DNA of 52,136 nucleotides from Cyanobium sp. CZS48M (GTDB taxonomy: Bacteria > Cyanobacteriota > Cyanobacteriia > PCC-6307 > Cyanobiaceae). Both the position numbers and the translations under genes were made by a program. Below, one piece after another: positions 16,419-26,242 of this stretch. Position 1 is the stretch's first letter. The number at the start of each line of letters is the position of its first letter. The DNA is taken from contig JAUCZK010000019.1 in assembly GCA_030373145.1 (NCBI GenBank), positions 1 to 52,136 on the forward strand, read 5' to 3'. The notes under the pieces were generated by a model that saw only the letters and a list, made by a program, of their open reading frames with translations, was not told the origin of the DNA and did not search any database.

Positions 16419-17483
16419 TCAGCATTCCGGCCCGTTCAGCTCCCAGATCAGATCGTCGCCCGAGCGGCTCAGACCCTGCTCCCGCCACGGGAGTGCCATG
16501 GCCATCGAGCTCAGCTGCAGGTCCCCCAGGGGCGTGCGGGCGGCGGTGCCCCCCAGCAGCTTCGGCGCCATCACCGCCGCCACCCGCTGCACACAGCCCT
16601 GGCGCAGGGCCGCCGCCGCCAGGCTGGGGCCGCACTCCCAAAGCACCTGGTTGCAGCCCCGCTGGGCCAGGGCCTCCATCAGCTCCAGTGGCTCGCAGCC
16701 GGCCAGCTCCAGCCGCTCCACCCCGAGCGCATCCAGCCGGAGGCGCTCGGGCTCCGGCGCCTCCGGCCCATGGGCCACCAGGGTCGGGGCGGTGCTCTGG
16801 TCCCAGAGCTTGGCCTGCTCAGGCAGCCCCAGCTCGCGGCTGATCACCACCCGCAGCGGCTCGATCGCCCGCCGGCCGCGGCTGGTGAGCAGGGGGTCAT
16901 CGGCGCGCAGGGTGCCGCCCCCCACGATCACCGCATCGCAGCGGGCCCGCAGCCGGTGCACCCACTCCCTTGACGCTGGTCCGCTGATCCACTGGCTTGC
17001 TCCGTTGGGCAGGGCCGTGCGGCCGTCAACGCTCATCGCCCATTTGAGAAGGCCCAGGGGCTGGCCCGTGCGCAGCCGGTGGCAGAACGCGGCATTGAGG
17101 TGTTCGGCTTCCCTCTGGCGCACCCCCAGCAGCACCTCAGCTCCGGCCTGGCGCAGCGCCTTGATGCCCTGGCCCGCCACCCGCGGATCGGGGTCCTCCA
17201 TCGCCACGATCACCCGACGGACCCCGGCGTCGATCACAGCTTCGGTGCAGGGGGGCGTGCGGCCGTGGTGGCAGCAGGGCTCCAGGGTCACCACCAACGT
17301 GCCCCCCCGGGCCCGCTCTCCCGCCTGGGCCAGGGCCCCCACCTCCGCATGGGGCCGGCCGGCGGCCGCATGGAAGCCCTCCCCCACCAACTGGCCGCTG
17401 GCGTCGAGCACCAGCGCGCCCACCAGGGGGTTGGGGCTGGTGCGCCCCATCGCCAGGGCCGCCAGATCCAGGGCCCGGTCCAT
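16419..17483 (-). CDS. ribD: Bifunctional riboflavin deaminase/reductase
   Basis: Performs the second and third steps of riboflavin synthesis: deamination of the pyrimidine then NADPH reduction of the ribosyl chain. Of 354 residues, the N-terminal deaminase domain has zinc ligands His45 (HAEV, with catalytic Glu47), Cys71 and Cys80 (EPCCHHGRTPPC). The reductase domain follows from about 150 (LKWAMSVDGRTAL, SGPASREWVHRLRARCDAV, GGGTLRADDP). ATG 17483 (MDRALDLAAL) fits the family; the longer open frame upstream is low-complexity. RibF is encoded at 26.9 kb. Confidence 0.96.
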   Translation of the reverse strand: MDRALDLAALAMGRTSPNPLVGALVLDASGQLVGEGFHAAAGRPHAEVGALAQAGERARGGTLVVTLEPCCHHGRTPPCTEAVIDAGVRRVIVAMEDPDPRVAGQGIKALRQAGAEVLLGVRQREAEHLNAAFCHRLRTGQPLGLLKWAMSVDGRTALPNGASQWISGPASREWVHRLRARCDAVIVGGGTLRADDPLLTSRGRRAIEPLRVVISRELGLPEQAKLWDQSTAPTLVAHGPEAPEPERLRLDALGVERLELAGCEPLELMEALAQRGCNQVLWECGPSLAAAALRQGCVQRVAAVMAPKLLGGTAARTPLGDLQLSSMAMALPWREQGLSRSGDDLIWELNGPEC

Positions 17484-17527
17484 CCAGGGGCTCCAGGGGC
17501 TGGGGGAGGGCGAAGGAGCCTGGACGC

Positions 17528-18037
17528 TCAAGCCGGAGCTCCGCCCAGACTGCGCCACTCCGCCACCACGAACGGAGGAACCGGCAGCTCGGTGAACACC
17601 CCCGGCAGCCGCAGGCGCAGCGGCCGGTTCTGACTCAGTTCCGCCAGCAGGGGGGCCAGATCGAATTCGGCGGCGGCGGAGCGGCCGTCGCCAGCCAGAG
17701 AAGGGCTCTCCAGGGTCACATCGCTCAGTTGCCACTGGAACGGGCCCGAGCGCACCTGCAGGGGGGTGGGGTGATCCAGGCGCACCTTGCCGGGGTAACC
17801 CACCACCCGCAGACGCAGAGGCGCTCCGGGCGCACCGTCGCGGAAGGCCACCAGCTGCCAGGCCTGGTTATCGAGGTCGCGCAGGCTCACCAGGCTGCGC
17901 AGCACCGGGCTGCCGGTTTCGCTGGGGTGCTCGTGCAGCTGCGCCAGCGCCGGGCTGGTGGGCAAGGCCAGCAGGCAGCCAAGCACCAGCCCCAGGGCCA
18001 GCAGCAGCCTGCCGGCGCGGTGGATCATCCGCCTCAT
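17528..18037 (-). CDS. DUF3122 secreted protein
   Basis: 169 residues. A signal peptide is evident: basic MRRMIHRAGR, then a Leu-rich core and a cleavage-like ALAQ. The mature part starts LHEHPSETGSPVLRSLVSLR and contains DNQAWQLVAFRDGAPG and GYPGKVRLDHPTPL, as in the DUF3122 family of cyanobacteria. Function unknown; likely periplasmic or lumenal. Start and GH116 stop overlap as ATGA, indicating translational coupling with the glycosidase. Confidence 0.85.
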   Translation of the reverse strand: MRRMIHRAGRLLLALGLVLGCLLALPTSPALAQLHEHPSETGSPVLRSLVSLRDLDNQAWQLVAFRDGAPGAPLRLRVVGYPGKVRLDHPTPLQVRSGPFQWQLSDVTLESPSLAGDGRSAAAEFDLAPLLAELSQNRPLRLRLPGVFTELPVPPFVVAEWRSLGGAPA

Positions 18038-20568
18038 GGTTCGCGCTCGGCGCCGGGGATCGGCTGCCAGTCCGTGTGGGTGGCCCAGAGGGCCCAGATC
18101 GCCATGGCCCGCAGGTAGTGGCAGGCCCGGAACGTGCCCACCGCCGTGATCGCCTCGGGAGTGCGGAACTGCAGCCCCCCCGCATACACCTGGCCCACCA
18201 CCGCGCCGGTGATCGCCAGGGCGGTGTCGGTCTGGCCCATCAGGCGGTAGTAGGCCGCCAGGCCGAAATTGATGCCGGTCCAAACCTCCAGCGGATGGGT
18301 GCCGTTGGGATCGACTGGCGTGCCGTCGCGGCGCAGACCGTTGGCCACCCCCAGCCGGCCGCCTTCGAAGCGCTCGAAGCAGGCCTCGCGGATCGCCGCC
18401 AGGGAAGAGAGGGCCCGCTCGTCACTCACCACCGGCGGCAGCCCCAGCAGCCGGGCGTAGAAGTCGCCGCAGAGCTGATCGGCCATCACCACCGGTGTGC
18501 CGCTCTGGGCATCGATGTTGTAGTACTCCCCATTCCAGAGCAGCCGGTCGAAATTCGACCGTGACGGCTCCAGCCAGCTGCCGAATTCCCGTTGCTCGGC
18601 GCCGGTGTCGAGGCCGAGGTCGAGCTGCAGTTGTTGGGCCATCGCCAGCGCCGCCTCCAGCGCCGCGATCCAGAGGGCGCCGCAGTAGGCGCTCACCCCC
18701 TGCAGTGGCCAGTCGTCGAAGGTCTGATCAGGCGCGCCGCCGTTGTCGGGCAGGCCGTCGTCGTTGACGTCGAACTGCTTGAGGTGGCGCAGGGCCTCCA
18801 CCACCGCCGGCCAGCAGTCGGCCAGGAAGCGCAGGTCTTCCCCGGAGGGCGAGAGGCGGAACAGGCGCCACACCTGCAGCACGAAATCGGAGGCCAGGTC
18901 CTTCCAGAGGTTGCAGTCCTGGTAGGCGGTGTAGTTGGTGGCGTCAAAGGGCCGCTCGTTGGGGGCCCCCAGGTCGTGGGGGGTGGCGCCGGCGACCTTC
19001 CGTGCCGCCTCCACCCGGCCCCGCCCCTGGGTGAAATACCAGCCGATGGGCCGGGGGGTGGCATCGGCGGCGGGGATGGCCCGGGCAAAGCTGCGCAGCA
19101 CCGCCTTGTCCAGTTCGGGCCAGAGCTGCAGCAGGGCGAAGGAGCCGTACAGCCGCACATCCAGGCTTTCGTACCAGGCGTAGTCGAGGCACTCCAGCAC
19201 CCCGAAGCGGCCCACCGGATCGGCGGAGCTGGCGGCGGTCCAGAGGCTGCCGCCGCTGGCGAGGTCGTAGAGCTCGTTGAACAGGGCCATGCGCAGCGGC
19301 TCGGGCAGATCGCTGCGCTCCAGCACCGGCCGCTGCCAGGCCTCGATCGCGTCGCGCCACTGGCGCCACTCGCGCAGGGCTTCGGCGGCGATGGCGGCGG
19401 CACTGCTGCCCGTGGCGCCGAAGAAATCGGTGTAGCGGCGCAGGGAGGAGCTGCCGGTGGCGAAGGCGGTCACGGGCAGGTCCCAGCTGATCACCAGCGG
19501 CAGCTCGATCTCAGCCCCCGGCTCCAGCCTCAGCCGCAGGGCGATGGCGGCGCTGGCCTGCTCGTGGCCGGTGCTGCGGCGGTCGTTGTTGCTGTCGGGG
19601 ATTGAGCCGTCGCGGCTGAAGGCCTCCCAGATCTCGCCGCCATCACCGCTGGGGTCCCAGCGGCTGCAGCGCATCACCTCCACCCCTTCGAGTTCGTCTG
19701 GCACCGCCAGACACCACTGGCCCTGCCCCTCGGCGATCGGCTGGCTCGGTGATCCCTCCAGCAGCACGCCCTTGAGGCCGGGGGCATCGATCCAGCGGTT
19801 GCGCTGGCCCAGTCCCGCCCCGATGGCCGGCAGGTAGTTGTGCTCCGGGCTGCCGTCATCGCGGAACTCCACGGCGGCGCTGGGGTCGGTGTTGGTGAAC
19901 CAGCCCACGGTGTTGCGCCAGCTCAGCAGCAGCGAGAGATCCAGGGGCGCCTTGGTGGGGTTGCCCAGCCGCCAGCGGAACACCGCCACCGGATAGCTGG
20001 TGCGCTGGTAATCGCCCGGGAGGATCGGACTGAAGGCCTCGCAGCTGGCCTCGGCACGGAAATCGGCCCCGTAATCGAACCAGTGCAGCGGATAACGGGC
20101 GGCATAACTGCCGGCTGTGCCGCTGCCTGGCTTCGTGCTGCTGGCGTCGCCCTCCAGCCACTGCCAGCGGCCCAGGGGACGCTCGCCGGCCTCCGGCCGC
20201 GAGTCGTCGCGCTCCGGCGCCAGGGCCAGGGCCCGGGCCCGGCTGCTGCTGCCGTCGTGCTCGTAGAGGGCGAACTGGCAGTCGGGGAGGACCCCGAACC
20301 AGTGCTCACCCCCATCCAGGTGCCAGAGGTTGAAGCTGCCGTCGGGGCCGCGGCCGATGCAGCCGGCCCCGAAACCACCCAGGGGGGCGCCGTGGTTGGG
20401 GCCGTCGTCGAGGTTGCTGGCGTAGCGCACCGTGTAGGGGGCGTCCCAGCCCTGGCCGATCGGCCGCTGCCAGCTGGCGGGCGGGGCCAGGGCGGGCCGA
20501 CCACCGCCGGACCCGCGCAGCAGCGTGGACAGGGCGGACAGGCCGAACGGAGCCATGGTGCTGATCAA
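18034..20568 (-). CDS. GH116-family glycoside hydrolase (GBA2-like beta-glucosidase/glucosylceramidase)
   Basis: 844 residues with the two-part GH116 layout. The N-terminal beta-sandwich contains GAPLGGFGAGCIGRGPDGSF and HWFGVLPDCQF. The C-terminal alpha-barrel carries the likely nucleophile Glu432 in FNELYDLASGGSLW and the likely acid/base Asp614 in GAPDQTFDDWP, followed by SAYCGALWIAALEAA. The family acts on beta-glucosides including glucosylceramide and glucosyl lipids; the substrate here is not determined. No signal peptide is obvious. It is coupled to the DUF3122 gene and preceded 15 bp upstream by a small gene. Confidence 0.93.
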   Translation of the reverse strand: MISTMAPFGLSALSTLLRGSGGGRPALAPPASWQRPIGQGWDAPYTVRYASNLDDGPNHGAPLGGFGAGCIGRGPDGSFNLWHLDGGEHWFGVLPDCQFALYEHDGSSSRARALALAPERDDSRPEAGERPLGRWQWLEGDASSTKPGSGTAGSYAARYPLHWFDYGADFRAEASCEAFSPILPGDYQRTSYPVAVFRWRLGNPTKAPLDLSLLLSWRNTVGWFTNTDPSAAVEFRDDGSPEHNYLPAIGAGLGQRNRWIDAPGLKGVLLEGSPSQPIAEGQGQWCLAVPDELEGVEVMRCSRWDPSGDGGEIWEAFSRDGSIPDSNNDRRSTGHEQASAAIALRLRLEPGAEIELPLVISWDLPVTAFATGSSSLRRYTDFFGATGSSAAAIAAEALREWRQWRDAIEAWQRPVLERSDLPEPLRMALFNELYDLASGGSLWTAASSADPVGRFGVLECLDYAWYESLDVRLYGSFALLQLWPELDKAVLRSFARAIPAADATPRPIGWYFTQGRGRVEAARKVAGATPHDLGAPNERPFDATNYTAYQDCNLWKDLASDFVLQVWRLFRLSPSGEDLRFLADCWPAVVEALRHLKQFDVNDDGLPDNGGAPDQTFDDWPLQGVSAYCGALWIAALEAALAMAQQLQLDLGLDTGAEQREFGSWLEPSRSNFDRLLWNGEYYNIDAQSGTPVVMADQLCGDFYARLLGLPPVVSDERALSSLAAIREACFERFEGGRLGVANGLRRDGTPVDPNGTHPLEVWTGINFGLAAYYRLMGQTDTALAITGAVVGQVYAGGLQFRTPEAITAVGTFRACHYLRAMAIWALWATHTDWQPIPGAEREP

Positions 20569-20583
20569 GATGGGGTCAGCTTG

Positions 20584-20829
20584 TCAGAGCTGGCCCGCCC
20601 CGGCGCCCACTTCCTGCTCGATCAGGGCATCGAGGGTGATGGCCGAGCGCACCACGGCCTGATAGCGCAGCACCACGCGCCGGTTCCGCTCCAGCCACAG
20701 ACCGGCCTCTTCGCCACCGCCGCCGGTGGCTTCGGGGCTGAGCAGCTCGATCTCGCTCTGGCGGGCCAGCAGGGCCAGGGCCAGCTCATGCACGCGCTGG
20801 CGGCGGGTGGGGGGCTCAGGGGCTGCCAT
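20584..20829 (-). CDS. Conserved small hypothetical protein
   Basis: 81 residues, helical and charged: RRQRVHELALALLARQSEIE, then LWLERNRRVVLRYQAVVRSA, ending LDALIEQEVGAGAGQL. No known domain. It starts divergently from cobL and ends 15 bp before the GH116 gene on the same strand, so it probably leads that transcript. Real coding is suggested by the fit of the gap and the regular helical pattern. Confidence 0.55.
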   Translation of the reverse strand: MAAPEPPTRRQRVHELALALLARQSEIELLSPEATGGGGEEAGLWLERNRRVVLRYQAVVRSAITLDALIEQEVGAGAGQL

Positions 20830-20852
20830 GGCGGCTTCAACTCGCGGGCATC

Positions 20853-22169
20853 ATGGCGAGGCCCGGCCAGCCGCCGCCCCGGAGTCGCCCTGTGCAGCCA
20901 CCGCACCAGCCCCACCACCTCGAGGTGATCGGCACCGACGCCGCCGGGCTGGCCTCGCTGCCGGCATCAGCGGCGGCCCTGGTGCGCCAGGCGCAGCTGC
21001 TGGCGGCCCCCGCCCGGTTGCTGCCGGAGCTGCGCCAGGCCCTTGCGGACGCGGCGCCACCGCCGCAGCTGATCGCCAGTGATCGCCCCGAGCAGCTCTT
21101 CCCCCAGCTGGAGCAGGCCCTGGCGGCCGGTCAGGCGGTGGTGCTGCTCGCCTCCGGTGATCCGCTCTGGTTCGGCATCGGCCGGCTGCTGCTGGAGCGC
21201 TTTCCCCGCGACTGCCTGCGCTTTCATCCCGCCCCCTCCAGCCTGCAGCTGGCCTTCGCCCGCCTCGGTCGCCCCTGGCAGGACGCCCAGTGGCTGAGCC
21301 TGCATGGCCGCGAACCTGATCCCCTGGCGGCCCGCCTGCAGCAACGGCCGGCTGCCCTGGCGGTGCTCACCGATCCCAGCCGGGGTGGCGCCGAGGAAGT
21401 GCGGCGGATCCTGGCGGCCTCAGGCCTGGAGGCGGCCTATGCCCTGTGGTTGTGCGAGCGGCTCGGTCACCCCCAGGAGCGGGTGCAGCGGCTGGCGCCC
21501 CAGGCGCCCCTTCCGGCCGATCTCGATCCCCTGCACCTGGTGCTGCTGATCGCCGAGCCGCCGCCCCCTCCCGATCCCACCCACCTGCCGCTGTTCGGCC
21601 TCGACGACGGCCTCTGGCTGCAGCAACCCGATCGCCCCGGGCTGATGACCAAGCGGGAGGTGCGCATCCAGCTGCTCGCCGACCTGGAGCTGCCCGCCGT
21701 CGGGGTGCTCTGGGACGTGGGGGCCGGGGTGGGTTCGGTGGGCCTGGAGGCCCTGCGCCTGCGGCCTGCCCTGGAGCTCTGGGCCCTGGAGCAGCGCGGT
21801 GGCTCAGCGGCCCTGATCCGGGCCAATGCCGAACGCCTGGGGGTGCAACCGGCGGCCATTCAGGAGGGCCGGGCTCCGGAGGCGCTCAGCGGCTTCCCCG
21901 ATCCCGACCGTGTGCTGATCGGCGGCGGTGGCCGTGGGCGGGTGGCCGTGCTGGCGGCGGTGCTGGAGCGGCTGCGTCCCCGGGGGGTGGTGGTGATGCC
22001 GCTGGCCACCCTGGAGGCCCTCTCGGAGCTGCGGCCCCTGCTGGAGCGCGCCGGCCTGGCCGTGACGGTGAGCCAGCATCAGTGCTGGCGCGGGGCTCCC
22101 CTGGCGGAGGGCACCCGCCTGGCGCCGCTCAATCCGGTGCTGGTGCTGAAGGGGCGCTGCCCCGCCTGA
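20853..22169 (+). CDS. cobL: Precorrin-6Y C5,15-methyltransferase (decarboxylating)
   Basis: Two methyltransferase halves fused, as in CobL (CbiE+CbiT), which methylates C5 and C15 of the corrin ring and removes the acetate side chain at C12. The CbiE half (to about 230) has VIGTDAAGLASLP near the start and VVLLASGDPLWFGIGRLL. The CbiT half has the SAM motif GVLWDVGAGVGSVGLEALRL and DPDRVLIGGGGRG. The 438-residue length fits the fusion. CobQ is encoded at 46-47.5 kb, so both belong to the same cobamide pathway. Its end overlaps the opposing DUF192 gene by 41 bp. Confidence 0.93.
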   Translation: MARPGQPPPRSRPVQPPHQPHHLEVIGTDAAGLASLPASAAALVRQAQLLAAPARLLPELRQALADAAPPPQLIASDRPEQLFPQLEQALAAGQAVVLLASGDPLWFGIGRLLLERFPRDCLRFHPAPSSLQLAFARLGRPWQDAQWLSLHGREPDPLAARLQQRPAALAVLTDPSRGGAEEVRRILAASGLEAAYALWLCERLGHPQERVQRLAPQAPLPADLDPLHLVLLIAEPPPPPDPTHLPLFGLDDGLWLQQPDRPGLMTKREVRIQLLADLELPAVGVLWDVGAGVGSVGLEALRLRPALELWALEQRGGSAALIRANAERLGVQPAAIQEGRAPEALSGFPDPDRVLIGGGGRGRVAVLAAVLERLRPRGVVVMPLATLEALSELRPLLERAGLAVTVSQHQCWRGAPLAEGTRLAPLNPVLVLKGRCPA

Positions 22170-22668
22170 GCCAGCGAATCGGCGCCGGGCTGCCCACCAC
22201 AACGCCGAGGCGGGCCGCCTCGCCGGCGTCCAGCTCCACCACCCCATCGGCGGGCTGCTGGGGCCCATAGCTGCGGCAGGGCAAGCGCGGGCAGGGCTGG
22301 GCGGCGGCTTCGATGGCGATCACCCGGCCCTCGCGCACAAAGATCATGTCCAGCGGACTGATGGTCTGGTGCATCCAGAACCGTGCCGGCTCGGGTGGAT
22401 CGAAGCGGAACCACATGCCGCGCAGGGGGCCCAAAGGCGGGCGCTGCATCAGCCCCAGGCTGTACTGGCGCTGGCTCCTGGGCACCTCCAGCTGGATGCA
22501 GCCGCCAGTTCCCTCCAGGCACCACTCCGCCTCCAGCGGCAGCACCTGGGGCGGCCCTGCCTCGGCAAGGGCCCGGGGGGCACCAAGGGCCAGGGCCCCC
22601 AGCAGCAGCCCCAGCGGTGCCCGCCAGGCTGAAGGTGACTTTGACGGCTGCAGACGGGACAGGCTCAT
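22129..22668 (-). CDS. DUF192 family secreted protein
   Basis: 179 residues. N-terminal signal-like segment (APLGLLLGALALGAPRALAEA) then the DUF192 core: YSLGLMQRPPLGPLRGMWFR, FWMHQTISPLDMIFVREG, and ADGVVELDAGEAARLGVVVG. The family adopts a small barrel and has unknown function. It probably acts outside the cytoplasmic membrane. It overlaps the response-regulator stop by 4 bp and is likely the third gene of a nadK-regulator-DUF192 transcript. Confidence 0.9.
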   Translation of the reverse strand: MSLSRLQPSKSPSAWRAPLGLLLGALALGAPRALAEAGPPQVLPLEAEWCLEGTGGCIQLEVPRSQRQYSLGLMQRPPLGPLRGMWFRFDPPEPARFWMHQTISPLDMIFVREGRVIAIEAAAQPCPRLPCRSYGPQQPADGVVELDAGEAARLGVVVGSPAPIRWLRRGSAPSAPAPD

Positions 22669-23351
22669 GGGGCGGGGGGCTCCGGGCGGGGGGCACGCTC
22701 GCAGAGGCAGTAGCCCCGTCCGCGCACGGTATGGATCAGGCGCCGCTCGCCGTTCTCCTCCAGCTTCTGGCGCAGGTAGCGCACGTACACCTCCACCACA
22801 TTGCTGGCGGTTCCCTGCTGGTCGTTCCAGACCTCAGCGAGGATCTGCTCGCGGCTGAGCACCAGGCCCGGCTGCCGCATCAGCGTCAGCAGCAGCTGGT
22901 ATTCCCGGGCGGTGAGCGCCAGGGGCCGCCGGCCCCGCCGCACCTCCCGGCTGGCGGGATCCAGGCTCAGGTCGGCGAGTTGCAGGGAGGGCATCTGACC
23001 GCCGCCGCCAGCGCGGAGATCACCGCGGATCTGCAGCAGCAGGCGCAGGCGCATCAGCAGATCGCTGCCGCCGGCGCTGGAGAGCCAGAAATCGTCGGCG
23101 CCGGAGCTGAAGCAGAGGGAGCGGGCCTCGACGCTGTCGTTGACCAGATCCAGCAGGATCGGCACCTCCTCCAGGATCATGCGCAGGGCCGGAATCGTGG
23201 CGACCCCATCGGCCCCCGACACCAGCACCGCCGCCGGCGGATCGGGCAGGGCTCCCACCGGAGCGGTGCGGTAGCCGGAGGCCTCCAGACGCGGCGCCAT
23301 CGCCTCGGCCTCCTTGCCCACCAGCAGGATCAGCGGCCCGCCGCTGGTCAT
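22665..23351 (-). CDS. OmpR-family response regulator with degenerate receiver
   Basis: 228 residues from ATG 23351. The C-terminal winged-helix domain is complete: [46 protein letters not shown] and [10 protein letters not shown]. The receiver half keeps the fold pattern but lacks the usual signature: the acidic pair is replaced (LLVGKEA), the phosphoacceptor strand reads [10 protein letters not shown], and the Lys/Pro region after SSGADDFW is LSS. Phosphorylation by a histidine kinase therefore seems unlikely; it may act like phosphorylation-independent regulators such as NblR. Its start overlaps the nadK stop as ATGA. Confidence 0.9.
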   Translation of the reverse strand: MTSGGPLILLVGKEAEAMAPRLEASGYRTAPVGALPDPPAAVLVSGADGVATIPALRMILEEVPILLDLVNDSVEARSLCFSSGADDFWLSSAGGSDLLMRLRLLLQIRGDLRAGGGGQMPSLQLADLSLDPASREVRRGRRPLALTAREYQLLLTLMRQPGLVLSREQILAEVWNDQQGTASNVVEVYVRYLRQKLEENGERRLIHTVRGRGYCLCERAPRPEPPAP

Positions 23352-24298
23352 GGTGCCTGTCCGGCACCGGCGCCGTCGCGGCCGCCGAACTCCTCGTTGT
23401 TGGGTTTGGCCACGTGGGGCAGCCCCCAGCCCAGCTTGTTGCGCAGCACCTGGAAGAACTCGTGGTCCTGCAGGCGCACGAAGCGGGCCGGGTGGGGACT
23501 GCGGCGGATCAGCACCCGATCTTCCGGCCACACGTAGCAGCCGGCGCTGCCGTCCACCACCATCATCAGCCGCTCGGGCGTGGCTGGAAACACCGTCACC
23601 GGCTCCTGGTCGCTGAACACCAGGGCGCGGGAGGCGAGGGAATGGGGGGCGATCGGGGTGAGCTGCAGCACCGGGCAGTCGGGGGTGATCACGGGGCCGC
23701 CGGCGCTGAGGGCATAGGCGGTGGATCCGGTGGGGGTCGAGAGGATCACCCCATCGGCGGAGATGTCCACCGGCACATGACGGCCGATGGCGATCTCGAA
23801 ATGACACATGCTCGTGAGCGGTTCCCGGTGCAGGGCCATCTCGTTGAGGGAGAGCACCTCCCAGCGCCGCTGGTCGCCGCGCATCACACTCACCACCAGC
23901 ATGGTGCGCTCCTCCACGCTCCAGCGGTCGCTGAGGAGCTGCTCCATGGCCCCATCCAGCTCGCTGAGGTAGGCCTCGGCCAGAAAACCCAGGTGGCCGG
24001 TGTTGACCGTGAGGATCGGCACGCCGATCGGTGCGGTCTGGCGCGCGGCGGAGAGCACGGTGCCGTCGCCCCCCAGCACCACTGCCAGGCTCATCTCCGG
24101 GTGGAAGCTCTCGGGCACGCAGGCGCTGAAGCCGCGGCTGCGCAGGTGGTGGTCGGGATTGGCGAAACCCACCATCCCGCCGGAGCTGCTCACCCTGAGC
24201 ACGCTGGTGCCGGCCGCTTCAAAGCGGCTCTGGATCAGATCGGCCGTCTTGACGGCCAGATCCTTGCCGTCGTTGACGATCAGTCCGACGCAGGGCAC
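23348..24298 (-). CDS. nadK: NAD kinase
   Basis: Phosphorylates NAD+ to NADP+, supplying the photosynthetic electron acceptor pool. 316 residues from GTG 24298 ([15 protein letters not shown]). Motifs: [12 protein letters not shown] with the catalytic [17 protein letters not shown], and [20 protein letters not shown]. The C-terminus ends in a short charged tail. The open frame extends upstream but contains no family features. It is translationally coupled to the response regulator downstream. Confidence 0.95.
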   Translation of the reverse strand: MPCVGLIVNDGKDLAVKTADLIQSRFEAAGTSVLRVSSSGGMVGFANPDHHLRSRGFSACVPESFHPEMSLAVVLGGDGTVLSAARQTAPIGVPILTVNTGHLGFLAEAYLSELDGAMEQLLSDRWSVEERTMLVVSVMRGDQRRWEVLSLNEMALHREPLTSMCHFEIAIGRHVPVDISADGVILSTPTGSTAYALSAGGPVITPDCPVLQLTPIAPHSLASRALVFSDQEPVTVFPATPERLMMVVDGSAGCYVWPEDRVLIRRSPHPARFVRLQDHEFFQVLRNKLGWGLPHVAKPNNEEFGGRDGAGAGQAP

Positions 24299-24359
24299 CG
24301 GTCGGAGGCGAGAACCTGTTGAGTGTATGGGGAGCCTTCCTGCTGCGGCCCGTTTGACA

Positions 24360-25367
24360 TCAGAACTGCTCCAGGAAGCGCAGATCGCTGGTGAACAGCC
24401 GGCGGATGTCGTCGATGCCGTGGCGCACCATGCAGAACCGCTCCACCCCCAGGCCAGCGGCAAAACCGCTCCAGTGCTCGGGATCCAGCCCCAGGCCCTC
24501 CAGCACCGCCGGATCCACCATCCCGCAGCCCATCACCTCCAGCCAGCGCCCCCGCCACTGCACATCCACCTCCGCCGACGGCTCGGTGAAGGGGAAATAG
24601 CTGGCGCGGAAGCGAACGGGCAGATCACCGAAGAACTGCTGCAGGAACGTGGTGACGGTGCCGCGCAGGTGGCTGAAATCCAGCCCTTCATCGATGGCCA
24701 GCACCTCCACTTGGTGGAACACCGGCGAGTGGGTGGCATCCACCGCGTCGCGCCGGTACACCCGCCCGGGCGCCACGATCCGCACCGGCGGCGGGTTGCT
24801 CTCCAGGTGGCGGATCTGCACCGGTGAGGTGTGGGTGCGCAACAGGCGCTCACCGGGTAGATAGAAGGTGTCCTGCATGTCCCGCGCCGGGTGGTGCGGC
24901 GGGATGTTCAGGGCAGTGAAGTTGTAGTAGTCGGTTTCGGCCTCCGGCCCCTCCTCCACCCGGTAGCCCAGCCCGGCAAAGATGTCGACGATCTCCTCGA
25001 TCGTGCGGATCAGCGGGTGGCGGTGCCCCACCGGCACGTAGCGGCTGGGGGCTGTCACATCCAGCCGTTCCCCTGCCAGCTTCTCGGCCATGGCGGCGCC
25101 CCGCAGCCCCTCCAGCCGCTGGCCCAGCAGCGCCTGCACCTGCTCCTTGAGCAAGTTGGCGCGCTGACCCACCAGGGGCCGCTCGGCCGCATCCAGCTTG
25201 CCCATGGCCCCCAGCACCGCCGAGAGGCGGCCCTTCTTGCCCAGCAGCCCCACCCGCAGTCCCTCCAGCTCCGTGCTGCCGCTGGCGGCCGCGATGGAGG
25301 CCGCCGCTTCGGCTTCAAGGGCGTCGAGCTGATCGGTGAGCTGCTGAAGGCTGATCGTGGCGCTCAC
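24360..25367 (-). CDS. pheS: Phenylalanyl-tRNA synthetase alpha subunit
   Basis: Charges tRNA-Phe together with PheT, which is not in the window. 335 residues: an N-terminal coiled-coil (about 1-90, [19 protein letters not shown]) that binds tRNA, then the class II catalytic core with motif 2 region [20 protein letters not shown] and motif 3 [20 protein letters not shown]. Length and motif order are normal. Confidence 0.97.
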   Translation of the reverse strand: MSATISLQQLTDQLDALEAEAAASIAAASGSTELEGLRVGLLGKKGRLSAVLGAMGKLDAAERPLVGQRANLLKEQVQALLGQRLEGLRGAAMAEKLAGERLDVTAPSRYVPVGHRHPLIRTIEEIVDIFAGLGYRVEEGPEAETDYYNFTALNIPPHHPARDMQDTFYLPGERLLRTHTSPVQIRHLESNPPPVRIVAPGRVYRRDAVDATHSPVFHQVEVLAIDEGLDFSHLRGTVTTFLQQFFGDLPVRFRASYFPFTEPSAEVDVQWRGRWLEVMGCGMVDPAVLEGLGLDPEHWSGFAAGLGVERFCMVRHGIDDIRRLFTSDLRFLEQF

Positions 25368-25447
25368 GGATCGGGGGCGGTGGCAATCGACTGTACGGAG
25401 CGAGCCTGCCTAAGTTGCCGCCAGCGCCCCTGCCCCTTCCGCTCCCG

Positions 25448-26242
25448 ATGCCCAGCCTGCGGATCCTGATCAGCAACGACGACGGGGTGTTCGCCGAGGG
25501 GATCCAGACCCTGGCGGCCGAGGCGGCGGGCCGCGGCCACGCCGTCACGGTGGTCTGCCCCGACCAGGAGCGCTCCGCCACCGGCCATGGCCTCACCATG
25601 CAGACCCCCCTGCGGGCGGAGCGGGCCGACCGGCTCTTCGCCGCCGGCATCACCGCCTGGGCCTGCAGCGGCACCCCCTCCGACTGCGTCAAGCTCGCCC
25701 TCGGCCGGCTGCTCGAGGCCCCGCCCGATCTGGTGCTCTCCGGCATCAACCACGGCCCGAACCTGGGCAGCGATGTCTTCTATTCCGGCACCGTTTCAGC
25801 GGCGATGGAGGGCACCCTCGAGGGGCTGCCCGCCCTGGCGGTGAGCAGTGCCTGCTTCGACTGGCGCCAGTTCGGCCCGGCGGCCACCCTCGCCCTGGAT
25901 GTGGCGGAGGCGGCCATGGCCGGGGCCTGGCCGGAGGGGCTGCTGCTCAACCTCAACGTGCCGGCCCTGCCGATCGAGCGGATCGGTTCCCTGCGCTGGT
26001 GCCGCCCGGCGGTGCGCCGCTACCGCGATCAGTTCAACCAGCGCACCGATCCCCGCGGGCGCACCTATTACTGGCTGGCCGGTGAGCTGGTCGACGACCT
26101 TGAATCCGCCACAGCGGGCCCCCGAGACTGGCCCACCGATGTGGCCCAGATCCATGCCGGCGGGGCCGCCCTCACACCGCTGCAGCCGGAGCTGTTCTGG
26201 CGCGGTGGCCTCGATCAACTGCCGGTTCAGCTGGGCCGGTGA
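25448..26242 (+). CDS. surE: 5'-nucleotidase SurE
   Basis: Hydrolyses nucleoside 5'-monophosphates; also called survival protein SurE. 264 residues from ATG 25448, chosen because the family begins with the metal site [14 protein letters not shown]. Other motifs are [14 protein letters not shown] and [20 protein letters not shown]. It converges with the DUF3611 gene with a 16-bp overlap and is divergent from pheS. Confidence 0.96.
   Translation: MPSLRILISNDDGVFAEGIQTLAAEAAGRGHAVTVVCPDQERSATGHGLTMQTPLRAERADRLFAAGITAWACSGTPSDCVKLALGRLLEAPPDLVLSGINHGPNLGSDVFYSGTVSAAMEGTLEGLPALAVSSACFDWRQFGPAATLALDVAEAAMAGAWPEGLLLNLNVPALPIERIGSLRWCRPAVRRYRDQFNQRTDPRGRTYYWLAGELVDDLESATAGPRDWPTDVAQIHAGGAALTPLQPELFWRGGLDQLPVQLGR

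Noticed and set aside
20830-20852. A cobalamin riboswitch upstream of cobL
   Set aside because: The gap to the divergent gene is about 23 bp, far too short for the element.
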